From Micavibrio sp. UBA6929 (lineage in GTDB: Bacteria > Pseudomonadota > Alphaproteobacteria > Micavibrionales > Micavibrionaceae): a DNA stretch of 7,837 bases. Location: NCBI GenBank assembly GCA_002448815.1, contig DKAJ01000001.1, positions 172,119-179,955 of the forward strand, read 5' to 3'. The notes under the pieces were generated by a model, which saw nothing but the letters and a program-made list of their open reading frames with translations, was not told where the DNA came from and made no database searches. Shown piece after piece: positions 1 to 6,103 of the stretch. Every line of letters begins with the position of its first letter. Within the stretch, counting starts at the first letter, position 1. The translations under genes were made by a program, and so were the position numbers.

Positions 1-455
1 AGTTGCATTAAATCTTTATCAGACGAAACAATGACAACCTTTTTGCCAGCTTCAGTGGCAAGGCGCGCATAGGTCGCAATCAAATCATCCGCCTCATATC
101 CCTCAAGCTCTAGCGCGGGAATGTCAAAGGCCTCGGTCGCATCGCGGATAAGCGGAAATTGTGGCTTCAGGTCTTCGGGGGTTTCGTCGCGATTGGCTTT
201 GTAATCGGCATAAATTTCATTGCGGAAATTCTCGCGGGCAGCGTCAAAAATAACCGCCATATAAGGCGCATGATAATCCCGTAAAAGCTTAAGCAGCATC
301 TGCGTAAAGCCGTAAACCGCGCTGACCGGTGTGCCCTCGGGGTTTGTCATGCCCCCGCGATTGGAATATGCCATTGCGTAATACGCGCGAAAAATAAAAC
401 CCGATCCATCAACGAGATAGAGTTCATTGTCATTATTATCAGAAGAATCAGCCAT
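1..455 (-). CDS. polA: DNA polymerase I, N-terminal part (5'-3' exonuclease domain), runs off the left edge
   Basis: I translated 151 codons back from an ATG at 455; the frame is open to the left edge, so only the N-terminus is present. It matches the FEN-type 5'-3' exonuclease domain of DNA polymerase I, which removes RNA primers and nicked strands during Okazaki fragment maturation and excision repair in the cytoplasm. The expected acidic metal ligands are visible: D16 in LYLVDGSGFIFRAYYA, D71 in AVIFDAARENF, E121/D123/D124 in EGYEADDLIATYA, and D146/D148 in SSDKDL. The family is usually about 900-1000 residues long, so the proofreading and polymerase domains lie outside the window. A lone FEN-domain protein cannot be excluded, but the start and spacing are typical of polA. 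It is transcribed away from the gene at 539. Confidence 0.9.
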   Translation of the reverse strand, partial: MADSSDNNDNELYLVDGSGFIFRAYYAMAYSNRGGMTNPEGTPVSAVYGFTQMLLKLLRDYHAPYMAVIFDAARENFRNEIYADYKANRDETPEDLKPQFPLIRDATEAFDIPALELEGYEADDLIATYARLATEAGKKVVIVSSDKDLMQ

Positions 456-503
456 GGATCACAATTTAAGCGACTCGCATTTAAAGGGCAACGCATTAAA
501 AGC

Positions 504-533
504 TTGATTATCGTTATGGTAATTCATTATAAG
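504..533 (+). promoter_or_regulatory. weak candidate promoter for the 390-aa gene
   Basis: In the 83-bp gap between the divergent polA and the 390-aa gene, TTGATT (504-509) is followed 18 bp later by TATAAG (528-533). These match the sigma-70 -35 and -10 hexamers at 4 and 5 of 6 positions. Transcription would then begin at or next to the ATG at 539. This implies a nearly leaderless mRNA, which fits the lack of a clear Shine-Dalgarno sequence there. The call is weak because the region is AT-rich. Confidence 0.25.
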
Positions 534-538
534 AACGC

Positions 539-1711
539 ATGCGTGAAATACATACTCAGTTGCCGCCCGTGCATGAGGGGAATACTTTGCCTTCTGGCAT
601 TGTGAAGGTTAGCCCTTCATCTTTTGATCGGCATATTCGTGTTCAAGATCCTTATGATATATCCAGCGCGGCGCATTATGCGCTGAGCCATATCCTGCAA
701 GATCAAAAGCGCGCTCATGAAGAAGGGCGACGCCATGTTGTTTTGATGGGGGAAGAGCATGTTAAATCGTCCCATCGCTCGCTTCAGGCCGCAGTGATCA
801 CACTGTGGGATGAGTTTTCTCTGAATAATTCTGAGGCAGCCGGCTTTATTATTGGTGATGAAACATCGCACATGCTTTTGCAAAATATGGGCTGTGATGG
901 GCATGATCATGTGCTGCGCGCTCAATTAACTGCGCTAAATGTTCTAAAGGATAGTCTCGCGCCACTAGCATCTTCGCTCGTCCTACAAGAGATTGCTGCG
1001 CGCCAGATCCCCTATTTTCATGTGGATGCGGACGAATGCGATGAGGATAGCTTTGATGCGTATCTGAATGCTGAAGATACGCATGCGCAAAAAGCCTATG
1101 CAGATGTTATGCATGGTATGCGTTTAGATGATTACAGCGTACCAGCGCAAGATGCTCTTGGGATGGCGGTTCGTAACCGTGTTCATTTTAACCTTGTCGA
1201 TGAAATTTTGGCAAAGACGCCGCAGACAAGTGCCTTGTTGATGAACGGCGGAGATCATATCACTGGACATGAAGAAGAAAAAATCTTGTATAGCGAAAGT
1301 TTGACTGCTCTGTTCCAGAACGCTGGATATCTTGTTACGCCGATTATCCCTGATTTTGATGATCTGGATGCAGATCCTAGTTATTTTTCAGAGCAAACCA
1401 ATAAGAGGCAAACCATAGTAATAGATGGTCTGAGTGTCGAAACATTTGATTATCAGGTGCATGACAAGGGGTTGCAGGATGAAAAGCAGCACCTAAAGTT
1501 TATGCAGCGGCATTTTATGCAAGCAAATCAAGGAACGCAGCCCTATACTTTGCCTAGTAAACTGCGTAGCCAAAATTATTACGCCGATATTTGGAGAGAT
1601 CTGCGCGATTGCGCGGCGAACATGCCTCGGCAGGAATTATTGACCTTTGTACATGATGCATTGCAAGGGCAGGCAAACGTGAATGATTTGCAAAAATTTA
1701 TGCCCACTTAA
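539..1711 (+). CDS. hypothetical protein, possibly ChaN/TIKI/erythromycin-esterase-like fold
   Basis: This is a 390-aa soluble protein with no signal peptide or membrane segment visible, so probably cytoplasmic. I do not recognise it as a named family. It carries HVVLMGEEHVKSSH (residues 66-79), IIGDETSH (104-111), a region with Arg and His in VRNRVHFNLVDEI (211-223), and LLMNGGDHITGHEE (233-246). A hydrophobic strand ending in GExH near the N-terminus and another ending in GGDH near the C-terminus, with a conserved-looking Arg between, is the layout of the ChaN/TraB-TIKI/EreA-like superfamily (metal, haem or hydrolase functions). That link is inference from motif spacing only. The residues after about 290 have no motif I can read. 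The ATG at 539 lacks a good ribosome site, and the next in-frame ATG is at residue 70, inside the first motif, so 539 is the sensible start. The stop overlaps the rlmB stop. Confidence 0.85.
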   Translation: MREIHTQLPPVHEGNTLPSGIVKVSPSSFDRHIRVQDPYDISSAAHYALSHILQDQKRAHEEGRRHVVLMGEEHVKSSHRSLQAAVITLWDEFSLNNSEAAGFIIGDETSHMLLQNMGCDGHDHVLRAQLTALNVLKDSLAPLASSLVLQEIAARQIPYFHVDADECDEDSFDAYLNAEDTHAQKAYADVMHGMRLDDYSVPAQDALGMAVRNRVHFNLVDEILAKTPQTSALLMNGGDHITGHEEEKILYSESLTALFQNAGYLVTPIIPDFDDLDADPSYFSEQTNKRQTIVIDGLSVETFDYQVHDKGLQDEKQHLKFMQRHFMQANQGTQPYTLPSKLRSQNYYADIWRDLRDCAANMPRQELLTFVHDALQGQANVNDLQKFMPT

Positions 1712-2553
1712 CCGATGAGCGCGTAAAGCGCTACGGCTGCCGCGTTGGAAACGTTAAGGCTGGCGATGGGTGGTTGCGTTGGAAGTTTCACCAGCGCGTC
1801 ACAATGCTCGGCCACCAAACGGCGCAGGCCAGATCCTTCCGCACCTAAGACCAAAACGCTTTTACCGCCTTTTTTCAAATCACCGATATTTTGCTCGCCG
1901 CGCTCATCAAGGCCATAGGCGAAATAACCACCTTCTTTTAAGGTCTCAATCGTACGGGATAGATTGGTTTCATAGGCAACGGGTACATGCTCCGCCCCGC
2001 CGCAGGCTGTTTTTGCAAGCACACCGGTCAGCTCGGGCGCGTGTTTGCGCTGCATAATCAGGCCATCCGCGCCAAACGCCGCGCAGGAGCGTATAATCGC
2101 CCCCACATTATGCGGGTCAGTCACTTGATCCAGAATGATGATCAGCGAATCAGTTTTCTCGCGCGTGGCAATAATCAGGTCTTCAACGCCGACCTCAGGC
2201 AGGTCAGTGCACTGCAAGGCAATGCCTTGATGCACCGCGCCTTGCGGCAAGGAGTGATCTAAATCGCGTTTATCAACGATGGTCGGGGCAGGGCGCTTAA
2301 CGCCATCAGGCGCGCGCAAGTCAAATCCTTCGGCCGCCTTGTCGGTAAGATACAGCGCCGAAATTTTACGCTCAGGATTGCGCCAAGCCTCTTGCACGGC
2401 GTGCATACCATATAAAGGCGCATTGATTTTAGGCTTTTGCGGTGCTAACGGCGCAGATTTTTGAGGTTTATCACGCTTTGGCGCACCCTTTTTAACCGGA
2501 CGTTCACCGCGCGGCGCATTATTTTTTTGTGGTTTTTTGTATTTATTCTTCAT
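1708..2553 (-). CDS. rlmB: 23S rRNA (guanosine-2'-O)-methyltransferase, RlmB/TrmH family
   Basis: This 281-aa SPOUT-class methyltransferase is expected to use S-adenosylmethionine to methylate a ribose 2'-OH of 23S rRNA (G2251 in E. coli) during large-subunit assembly. A lysine/proline-rich basic N-terminal tail (residues 1-42) precedes the substrate-binding domain, which begins APLYGMHAVQEAW (45-57). The three SpoU motifs are present: LDQVTDPHNVGAIIRSC (141-157, with N149), VLVLGAEGSGLRRL (233-246, with E239) and IASLNVSNAAAVALY (263-277, with N267). These form the trefoil-knot SAM site. A GTG at 2571 would add six residues, but neither start has a clear Shine-Dalgarno sequence and MKNKYKK is the natural basic start, so I chose the ATG at 2553. 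A TGTAAT box just upstream could give a near-leaderless transcript. TrmH or another paralogue is possible, but the N-terminal domain favours RlmB. Confidence 0.9.
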   Translation of the reverse strand: MKNKYKKPQKNNAPRGERPVKKGAPKRDKPQKSAPLAPQKPKINAPLYGMHAVQEAWRNPERKISALYLTDKAAEGFDLRAPDGVKRPAPTIVDKRDLDHSLPQGAVHQGIALQCTDLPEVGVEDLIIATREKTDSLIIILDQVTDPHNVGAIIRSCAAFGADGLIMQRKHAPELTGVLAKTACGGAEHVPVAYETNLSRTIETLKEGGYFAYGLDERGEQNIGDLKKGGKSVLVLGAEGSGLRRLVAEHCDALVKLPTQPPIASLNVSNAAAVALYALIG

Positions 2554-2571
2554 TTGCGCACAATTACACAC

Positions 2572-2600
2572 TTGACACAGACGCGCAAAACTTTTTTACT
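2572..2600 (+). promoter_or_regulatory. promoter of tRNA-Tyr
   Basis: A perfect TTGACA (-35, 2572-2577) is followed after 17 bp by TTTACT (-10, 2595-2600; 4 of 6 matches). A GC-rich discriminator, GCGCGC, comes directly after, as is typical of growth-regulated stable RNA promoters. The predicted start near 2607 gives a leader of about 36 nt before the tRNA. The discriminator is part of the palindrome CTGCGCGCAG (2599-2608). Confidence 0.6.
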
Positions 2601-2642
2601 GCGCGCAGCCTAAAAACACAGGCTTGAATTTTTTCGAGATGT

Positions 2643-2728
2643 GGAGGGATGGCAGAGCGGTCAAATGCACCAGACTGTAAATCTGGCGACTTCGGTCTAC
2701 GCAGGTTCAAATCCTGCTCCCTCCACCA
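2643..2728 (+). tRNA. tRNA-Tyr (anticodon GTA), CCA encoded
   Basis: A complete class II cloverleaf can be folded by eye. The acceptor stem GGAGGGA (2643-2649) pairs with TCCCTCC (2718-2724), followed by discriminator A and an encoded CCA (2726-2728). The D-stem is GCA/TGC. The anticodon stem CCAGA/TCTGG holds loop CTGTAAA, giving anticodon GTA for tyrosine. The long variable arm GAC-TTCG-GTC is the hallmark of bacterial tRNA-Tyr, and the T arm is GCAGG-TTCAAAT-CCTGC. It is intact although its 3' end serves as the insertion point of the island to its right, so integration has preserved a functional tRNA. Confidence 0.97.
2697..2728. other. probable island attachment site in the 3' end of tRNA-Tyr
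   Basis: The recombinase frame crosses the tRNA 3' end antisense, and its last ten residues, MVEGAGFEPA, are read from the T arm and acceptor stem; its TAG lies in the variable arm. Such GAGFEPA tails are commonly seen when an integrase gene abuts a tRNA that serves as its att site. The exact crossover cannot be placed. No second copy of the tRNA 3' end exists elsewhere in the window, so the opposite end of the island was not captured or has been lost. Confidence 0.6.
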
Positions 2729-4238
2729 TTTTTGTACCTCCATCGCCCACTAGCCCGCAAAGCCTTATGGGCTGGGCGATTGGGCGGTTCAAAAACCCAC
2801 TCTCTTTGTCATACCTTAAGTTGTCAGTAAACAGCACTTTTAGCAGCGATTTGCGGTCTGCCAAACACCCTGTATCCCACAGTACAGCTGGGTTTGTTAA
2901 CCAGACGAGAGCGGTTTTAAATGCACGCTCAAAGCTAGGTTGCCTTTTGCGTCCAATCTTGAGTTTTTCATCGAGCAAAACTTTCTGTTTCTCAAGCTGC
3001 TTTATGGATTTTTCATAGGTTTTGATGAGCGTGGGACTGTCTGTATCCAGTAGCCGGTCCACCAACTTGTCCAACTTTTGCTCAATTTTTGTTTTTTCCT
3101 GATTAACTATTCCCAGATCCATACTGCTATTTGACCGCTTCTTCTCCCAGAGCATCTTGAGTGCTTCTTGAGCAAGGAAGAAAATGTCCTTGGGCATTCT
3201 CAGAGATTGCAACAGTTCATTGAAATCGCGATCAATAGCCTCTCTTTTGATGACTTTGCCGTATTTCTCACAGCCTTTCTGAGAACACCAATAGTACGGG
3301 TACTTTTTGCTGCGTCCCTTCACCATTCCCGCCGTCATAGGCTGATTGCAGCAAGAGCAAGAGATATGGCCTCTCAGAGTGAACTCATCACTGATAAAGG
3401 ACTGCTGTGGTTTACGAGCGGCCTTTTCGATCTTGTCTATGATGGCTTGATGAGTTGCAAAGCTAATCAGAGCCTCATGCTTAGCTGGGTGCATGTAGAT
3501 ATTCCACTTAGGAACACTCAAATATCCGGCATACAAAGGCTTGGTTAAGATATCGGCGACTCGCTGGTGCGATACCCGACCTTTCTTATCTGTCGGGAAC
3601 GCTTCGAAAGACTCAAAGAAGCGTTTAATGTCGGTCTGCGTCTCGAAGCGATTAGACGCGAACCCCTCAAGCCCCTCTCGAATGATAGAGGCCACGGGTT
3701 CCTGTTTGACCAGTATCTTCCCATGTTCTGGAAGCTTGTCGTACTTGTAGCCCGGAACGGGACAGAAGCACCAATAGCCACTCTTTACCCTAGCCTGCAT
3801 GCGATTGAACACCTGTTCCTTGTTTTTTTCACGCTGATGCTGGGACACGGATGCCAAAAGGTTCTCGACCAGCATAGAGTCGGAGTCTGTGCCAAATTCA
3901 ATGCTAGGGGACTCAAGCTTACCCCCAGCTTGTTGAATAGTAGTTCGAAGTTGTAAATGCGCCTCCAGCCCTCTCGCTAAGCGGCTGATGTCATCAATAA
4001 GAACGATGGTTTCTTCAGGTTTTCTGTCTGCAATGAAATCAAGTAACTCAAGCATTGCAGGACGCTCAACCATTCCACCAGACACGCCTTCATCGTAGAA
4101 GACAGCCTCGACACAATAGTTTTTGTGCTTGGCATATTCCCGACATCGACTCTCTTGTGAAGATAGTCCATGACCTTCCTTCAATTGTCTGGCGCTAGAA
4201 ACACGGCAATAAATAACCGCATTACGGATATGAGTCAT
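2697..4238 (-). CDS. large serine recombinase (resolvase/invertase-type integrase)
   Basis: This 513-aa site-specific recombinase is likely responsible for integrating and excising the island. Domains in order: an N-terminal resolvase catalytic domain (residues 6-150) with the nucleophile S14 in IYCRVSSARQ and supporting arginines in IDDISRLARG (R86, R89); a Recombinase domain starting at GYWCFCPVPGYKY (154-166) and including RVADILTKPLYAGYL; a zinc ribbon with C294/C297 and C318/C323; and a coiled coil of charged heptads (about 375-430) of the type that controls integration direction in this class. Length and layout suit the family. The ATG at 4238 has AGGGAG upstream. It is the last gene of the minus-strand operon, 22 bp after the 80-aa gene. 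About ten C-terminal residues derive from the tRNA, so the original end may have differed. All catalytic residues I can check are present. Confidence 0.92.
   Translation of the reverse strand: MTHIRNAVIYCRVSSARQLKEGHGLSSQESRCREYAKHKNYCVEAVFYDEGVSGGMVERPAMLELLDFIADRKPEETIVLIDDISRLARGLEAHLQLRTTIQQAGGKLESPSIEFGTDSDSMLVENLLASVSQHQREKNKEQVFNRMQARVKSGYWCFCPVPGYKYDKLPEHGKILVKQEPVASIIREGLEGFASNRFETQTDIKRFFESFEAFPTDKKGRVSHQRVADILTKPLYAGYLSVPKWNIYMHPAKHEALISFATHQAIIDKIEKAARKPQQSFISDEFTLRGHISCSCCNQPMTAGMVKGRSKKYPYYWCSQKGCEKYGKVIKREAIDRDFNELLQSLRMPKDIFFLAQEALKMLWEKKRSNSSMDLGIVNQEKTKIEQKLDKLVDRLLDTDSPTLIKTYEKSIKQLEKQKVLLDEKLKIGRKRQPSFERAFKTALVWLTNPAVLWDTGCLADRKSLLKVLFTDNLRYDKESGFLNRPIAQPIRLCGLVGDGGTKMVEGAGFEPA
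2742..2780. repeat. inverted repeat beside the attachment site
   Basis: ATCGCCCA (2742-2749) is the exact complement of TGGGCGAT (2773-2780). GCCC (2753-2756) continues the stem with GGGC (2769-2772), with a 3-base bulge CTA on one side and a 12-base loop. The repeat lies 13 bp inside the island from the tRNA CCA end, under the last codons of the recombinase. There is no U-tract on either strand, so it is a poor terminator. A recombinase-binding or att-core arm is a plausible alternative. Confidence 0.45.
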
Positions 4239-4260
4239 GAAAATCTCCCTTCATTCGTTC

Positions 4261-4503
4261 TCAATGCAATCGAAACTCTTTTGTTAACTGGGTTAGTTCT
4301 GAATCTAAGGGTAAGTTTTGATCCTGTAAATCGTAAAATTGGACTTGTCCGCGCCCATGCCGAGTAGGATTAATGCCCCATTCTTGGTCTGCTATAGATT
4401 CCATCGCCTGCCATACAAAGTTGATCACTTTAATTCGCTCACTCATGGTGAGCCCCATATGCTCGGTATAAGGCAAAAGTCTCTTTTGCTCCTCAGGTAA
4501 CAT
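4261..4503 (-). CDS. small hypothetical protein between relaxase and recombinase
   Basis: This 80-aa protein is of unknown function. A textbook AGGAGG (4509-4514) sits 5 nt before the ATG at 4503, which makes expression credible. The sequence is polar, with a probable helix in the first half (MSERIKVINFVWQAMESIAD, residues 20-39) and a C-terminal part that is Gln/Leu/Asp-rich. There is no cysteine, signal peptide or membrane segment. It starts 11 bp after the relaxase stop and ends 22 bp before the recombinase start. It is therefore almost certainly co-transcribed with them and may be an accessory factor for mobilization or recombination. That role is inferred from position only. Confidence 0.8.
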   Translation of the reverse strand: MLPEEQKRLLPYTEHMGLTMSERIKVINFVWQAMESIADQEWGINPTRHGRGQVQFYDLQDQNLPLDSELTQLTKEFRLH

Positions 4504-4508
4504 GTTTT

Positions 4509-4514
4509 CCTCCT
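4509..4514 (-). promoter_or_regulatory. strong ribosome binding site of the 80-aa gene
   Basis: AGGAGG on the minus strand lies 5 nt before the ATG at 4503 and just after the relaxase stop codon, supporting coupled re-initiation. Confidence 0.75.
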
Positions 4515-5933
4515 TTACGGCTCGTAATTCAGTGTTTCCAAGGTCTCGGTAAAGCTGTCATCCAGTGACTGCCGTTCTTGCCGTTGCTGCTCACGCAGCG
4601 CCTGAAGCTCAGCTTGTAAGGCTTGCCGTCTCTCCAGTTGCGCCTTGATAAGCCTTTCTTTTTCTTGTCTGTCTCGCAGCTCTGCGGCGTGCGCTTCCTG
4701 CTCGTTTTGCTGATGTTGTTTCTTGGATCGTCCGCTCAGAAAATCCCACAGCCCCAATAGACCTTTACGGATTTTGCTTTGTCTTGCCTGTTGTTCCTGC
4801 TGTGATCGAACCTCTTGCTGTTGTTTGAGTGCTTGTCGGGCTTCGCGGTGAGTTTGCTGCATAGCCTTACGCTTATCGGATAAAGGCTTGCGGGCAAATT
4901 CATGCGTAAGCTGCAATTCCTCAGAGAACTGCCGGTGCAGTTCAACATGCTGAGAGGCAATCTTGCTTTTCACGGTCTCGACCGTTGGCAGCGCATCGGG
5001 ATCACCCAATCGCGCTTTCAGCTCTTTGGTTTTGATGCTGAGTGAACGTGACAGCGAATAGATTTCGCCGCGCCAATCCAGTGCAACATAGCCGCGCCTG
5101 TCACCCTTAGCGATGAAGAACCCTTTTTCTGTCATTGCGTGTTCAAAGCTGGCTTTGTTGTCTGACGCTTTCCAGCATTGCTGCATGGCGTTTTTAATCT
5201 CACGCGGATCAATCTTGTGGCGCTTGGCTTGCTGCCACTCAGCCAGCGTGAAGTTGCGCGGATCGCTCAGCTCTTTTGAGATAAACCCTTTAGGTAAATC
5301 CCAGCCATGCTCGATATAAAGCTCTTTGGCGATGCCGTTTAAGCGCTGCTTAAAATACGGCAGCTTGATGGCCTTCATTTCTTGGCCATCAATCCGTGAC
5401 CAGACCGCATGGCAATGGCGTCTGCCTTGCTTCTCATGAAAAACGATGCAGCGCGGCTGGCCTTTGATGTTCAGCTCTTCTTCAATGCGGCTAATCGCAT
5501 CTTCAAAATCATCTATGCTGGCACTTTCATGCTGCGGCGGATTGAGCGACAGCGAAAACATGAACTTTTTACACTGGGTGCCTTTGGCAATGGCCTGCAT
5601 TTCTTTGAAGGCACCCACCACGTCATCACTGATAAAGCCCTTTAACTCATACTTCTCTTTATTGATCTGACCAAGGGATTTATCTGCCGCCTTTTCACTA
5701 ATCTGATCAATAGCATTATTGTAAGCAGTGGCTGGCAAGTTAGGATTGAACTTCTCCAGTGCAGCACGAAGGTGACGTTTTAAAATGGTTTCGGACTTAT
5801 TCTCACGCCCTAGCAGACCATCCTCGCCGAAAGATTCTTTCTTCCATGCATAGGCAACCTTCCAGCCCAAATTCTCCAGCACTTCCTGCGTGGCGGCTTC
5901 TACTAGCCCATCTTCTGAATATTCGTAACTCAT
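4515..5933 (-). CDS. chimeric protein: HsdR N-terminus fused to a relaxase lacking its own N-terminus
   Basis: In this 472-aa fusion, residues 1 to about 97 (beginning MSYEYSEDGLVEAATQEVLE) read as the N-terminus of a type I restriction endonuclease HsdR subunit. From about residue 96 (ELKGFISDDVVGAFKE) it is a relaxase/mobilization nuclease of the MobA/VirD2-like type, which nicks one strand at oriT to start conjugal transfer. The histidine metal site survives in VFHEKQGRRHCHAVWSRID (164-182: H166, H173, H175), as does the family stretch DPRNFTLAEWQQAKR (224-238). A long Gln/Arg-rich coiled coil (about 325-460) ends the protein. From memory, intact relatives start with about 30-35 residues of the MILKGSQRGG type; those are absent here, possibly with part of the active site. 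The HsdR part stops before the PD-(D/E)XK nuclease residues, so no restriction activity is expected. The ATG at 5933 has GGAGG 4 nt upstream and overlaps the preceding stop (ATGA). Confidence 0.85.
   Translation of the reverse strand: MSYEYSEDGLVEAATQEVLENLGWKVAYAWKKESFGEDGLLGRENKSETILKRHLRAALEKFNPNLPATAYNNAIDQISEKAADKSLGQINKEKYELKGFISDDVVGAFKEMQAIAKGTQCKKFMFSLSLNPPQHESASIDDFEDAISRIEEELNIKGQPRCIVFHEKQGRRHCHAVWSRIDGQEMKAIKLPYFKQRLNGIAKELYIEHGWDLPKGFISKELSDPRNFTLAEWQQAKRHKIDPREIKNAMQQCWKASDNKASFEHAMTEKGFFIAKGDRRGYVALDWRGEIYSLSRSLSIKTKELKARLGDPDALPTVETVKSKIASQHVELHRQFSEELQLTHEFARKPLSDKRKAMQQTHREARQALKQQQEVRSQQEQQARQSKIRKGLLGLWDFLSGRSKKQHQQNEQEAHAAELRDRQEKERLIKAQLERRQALQAELQALREQQRQERQSLDDSFTETLETLNYEP
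5640..5650 (-). other. fusion junction between hsdR and relaxase sequences
   Basis: Around codons 95-98 (Y-E-L-K) the similarity switches. HsdR proteins read KYELLKNG here and relaxases of this family read HELKGF or HELRGF, so both parents share the residues E-L-K. This suggests deletion by short homology that kept the frame. The exact breakpoint cannot be fixed without the parental sequences. Confidence 0.65.
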
Positions 5934-5942
5934 GCGGCCTCC
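5930..5942 (-). repeat. 13-bp direct repeat, copy 1 (SD plus ATGA junction)
   Basis: GGAGGCCGCATGA on the minus strand. It carries the ribosome binding site GGAGG, the ATG of the fusion gene and the TGA of the 54-aa ORF. It is identical to the copy at 6091-6103. Confidence 0.85.
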
Positions 5943-6094
5943 AAATTTTTTTCTGATCCATTCAGTCGGATTTTTGTTTTTACAAAAGCCTCGGATACGC
6001 TGTCACAGGTGAGCAGCAAGTCGATGAAGCACTCACAACGTGCGGATCGTTGTATCTGCGTGTAGCCTTGGCCATGTACCATCAGCTGCGTCAT
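5930..6094 (-). CDS. 54-aa ORF between hsdS' and the hsdR'-relaxase fusion
   Basis: The frame starts MTQLMVHGQGYTQIQRSARC and ends SEKNLEAA; I recognise no family. It contains three cysteines (C20, C22, C30) and a short hydrophobic stretch FIDLLLTC, but no zinc-finger spacing. Its ATG overlaps the hsdS stop and its stop overlaps the next ATG, both as ATGA. An AGGAGG (6099-6104) lies 4 nt before the start, so ribosomes could easily translate it by coupling. It may not be a real gene: the segment is flanked by a 13-bp direct repeat, and collapsing that repeat would couple hsdS directly to hsdR. Confidence in a functional product is low. Confidence 0.45.
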   Translation of the reverse strand: MTQLMVHGQGYTQIQRSARCECFIDLLLTCDSVSEAFVKTKIRLNGSEKNLEAA

Positions 6095-6103
6095 GCGGCC
6101 TCC
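6091..6103 (-). repeat. 13-bp direct repeat, copy 2 (SD plus ATGA junction)
   Basis: This is the same GGAGGCCGCATGA at the end of hsdS', 161 bp away start to start. It carries the hsdS TGA, the ATG of the 54-aa ORF and its ribosome binding site. In both copies the upstream reading frame ends E-A-A-stop. Confidence 0.85.

Noticed and set aside
617..925. Minus-strand open frame inside the 390-aa gene
   Set aside because: It has no ribosome site or motif and lies wholly antisense to a better supported gene.
1770..2464. Three plus-strand open frames opposite rlmB
   Set aside because: Arg/Ala-rich translations with no motifs, antisense to a well-recognised gene.
2554..2571. GTG start for rlmB at 2571
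   Set aside because: It adds only M-C-N-C-A-Q, has no ribosome site, and the ATG at 2553 gives the usual basic N-terminus.
2742..2780. Rho-independent terminator for tRNA-Tyr or the recombinase
   Set aside because: The stem is good but no run of T follows on either strand.
2641..3018. Plus-strand open frame beginning inside tRNA-Tyr
   Set aside because: It reads through the tRNA (giving the familiar QSGQ...GSNPAPS translation) and then antisense to the recombinase; it is an accidental frame.
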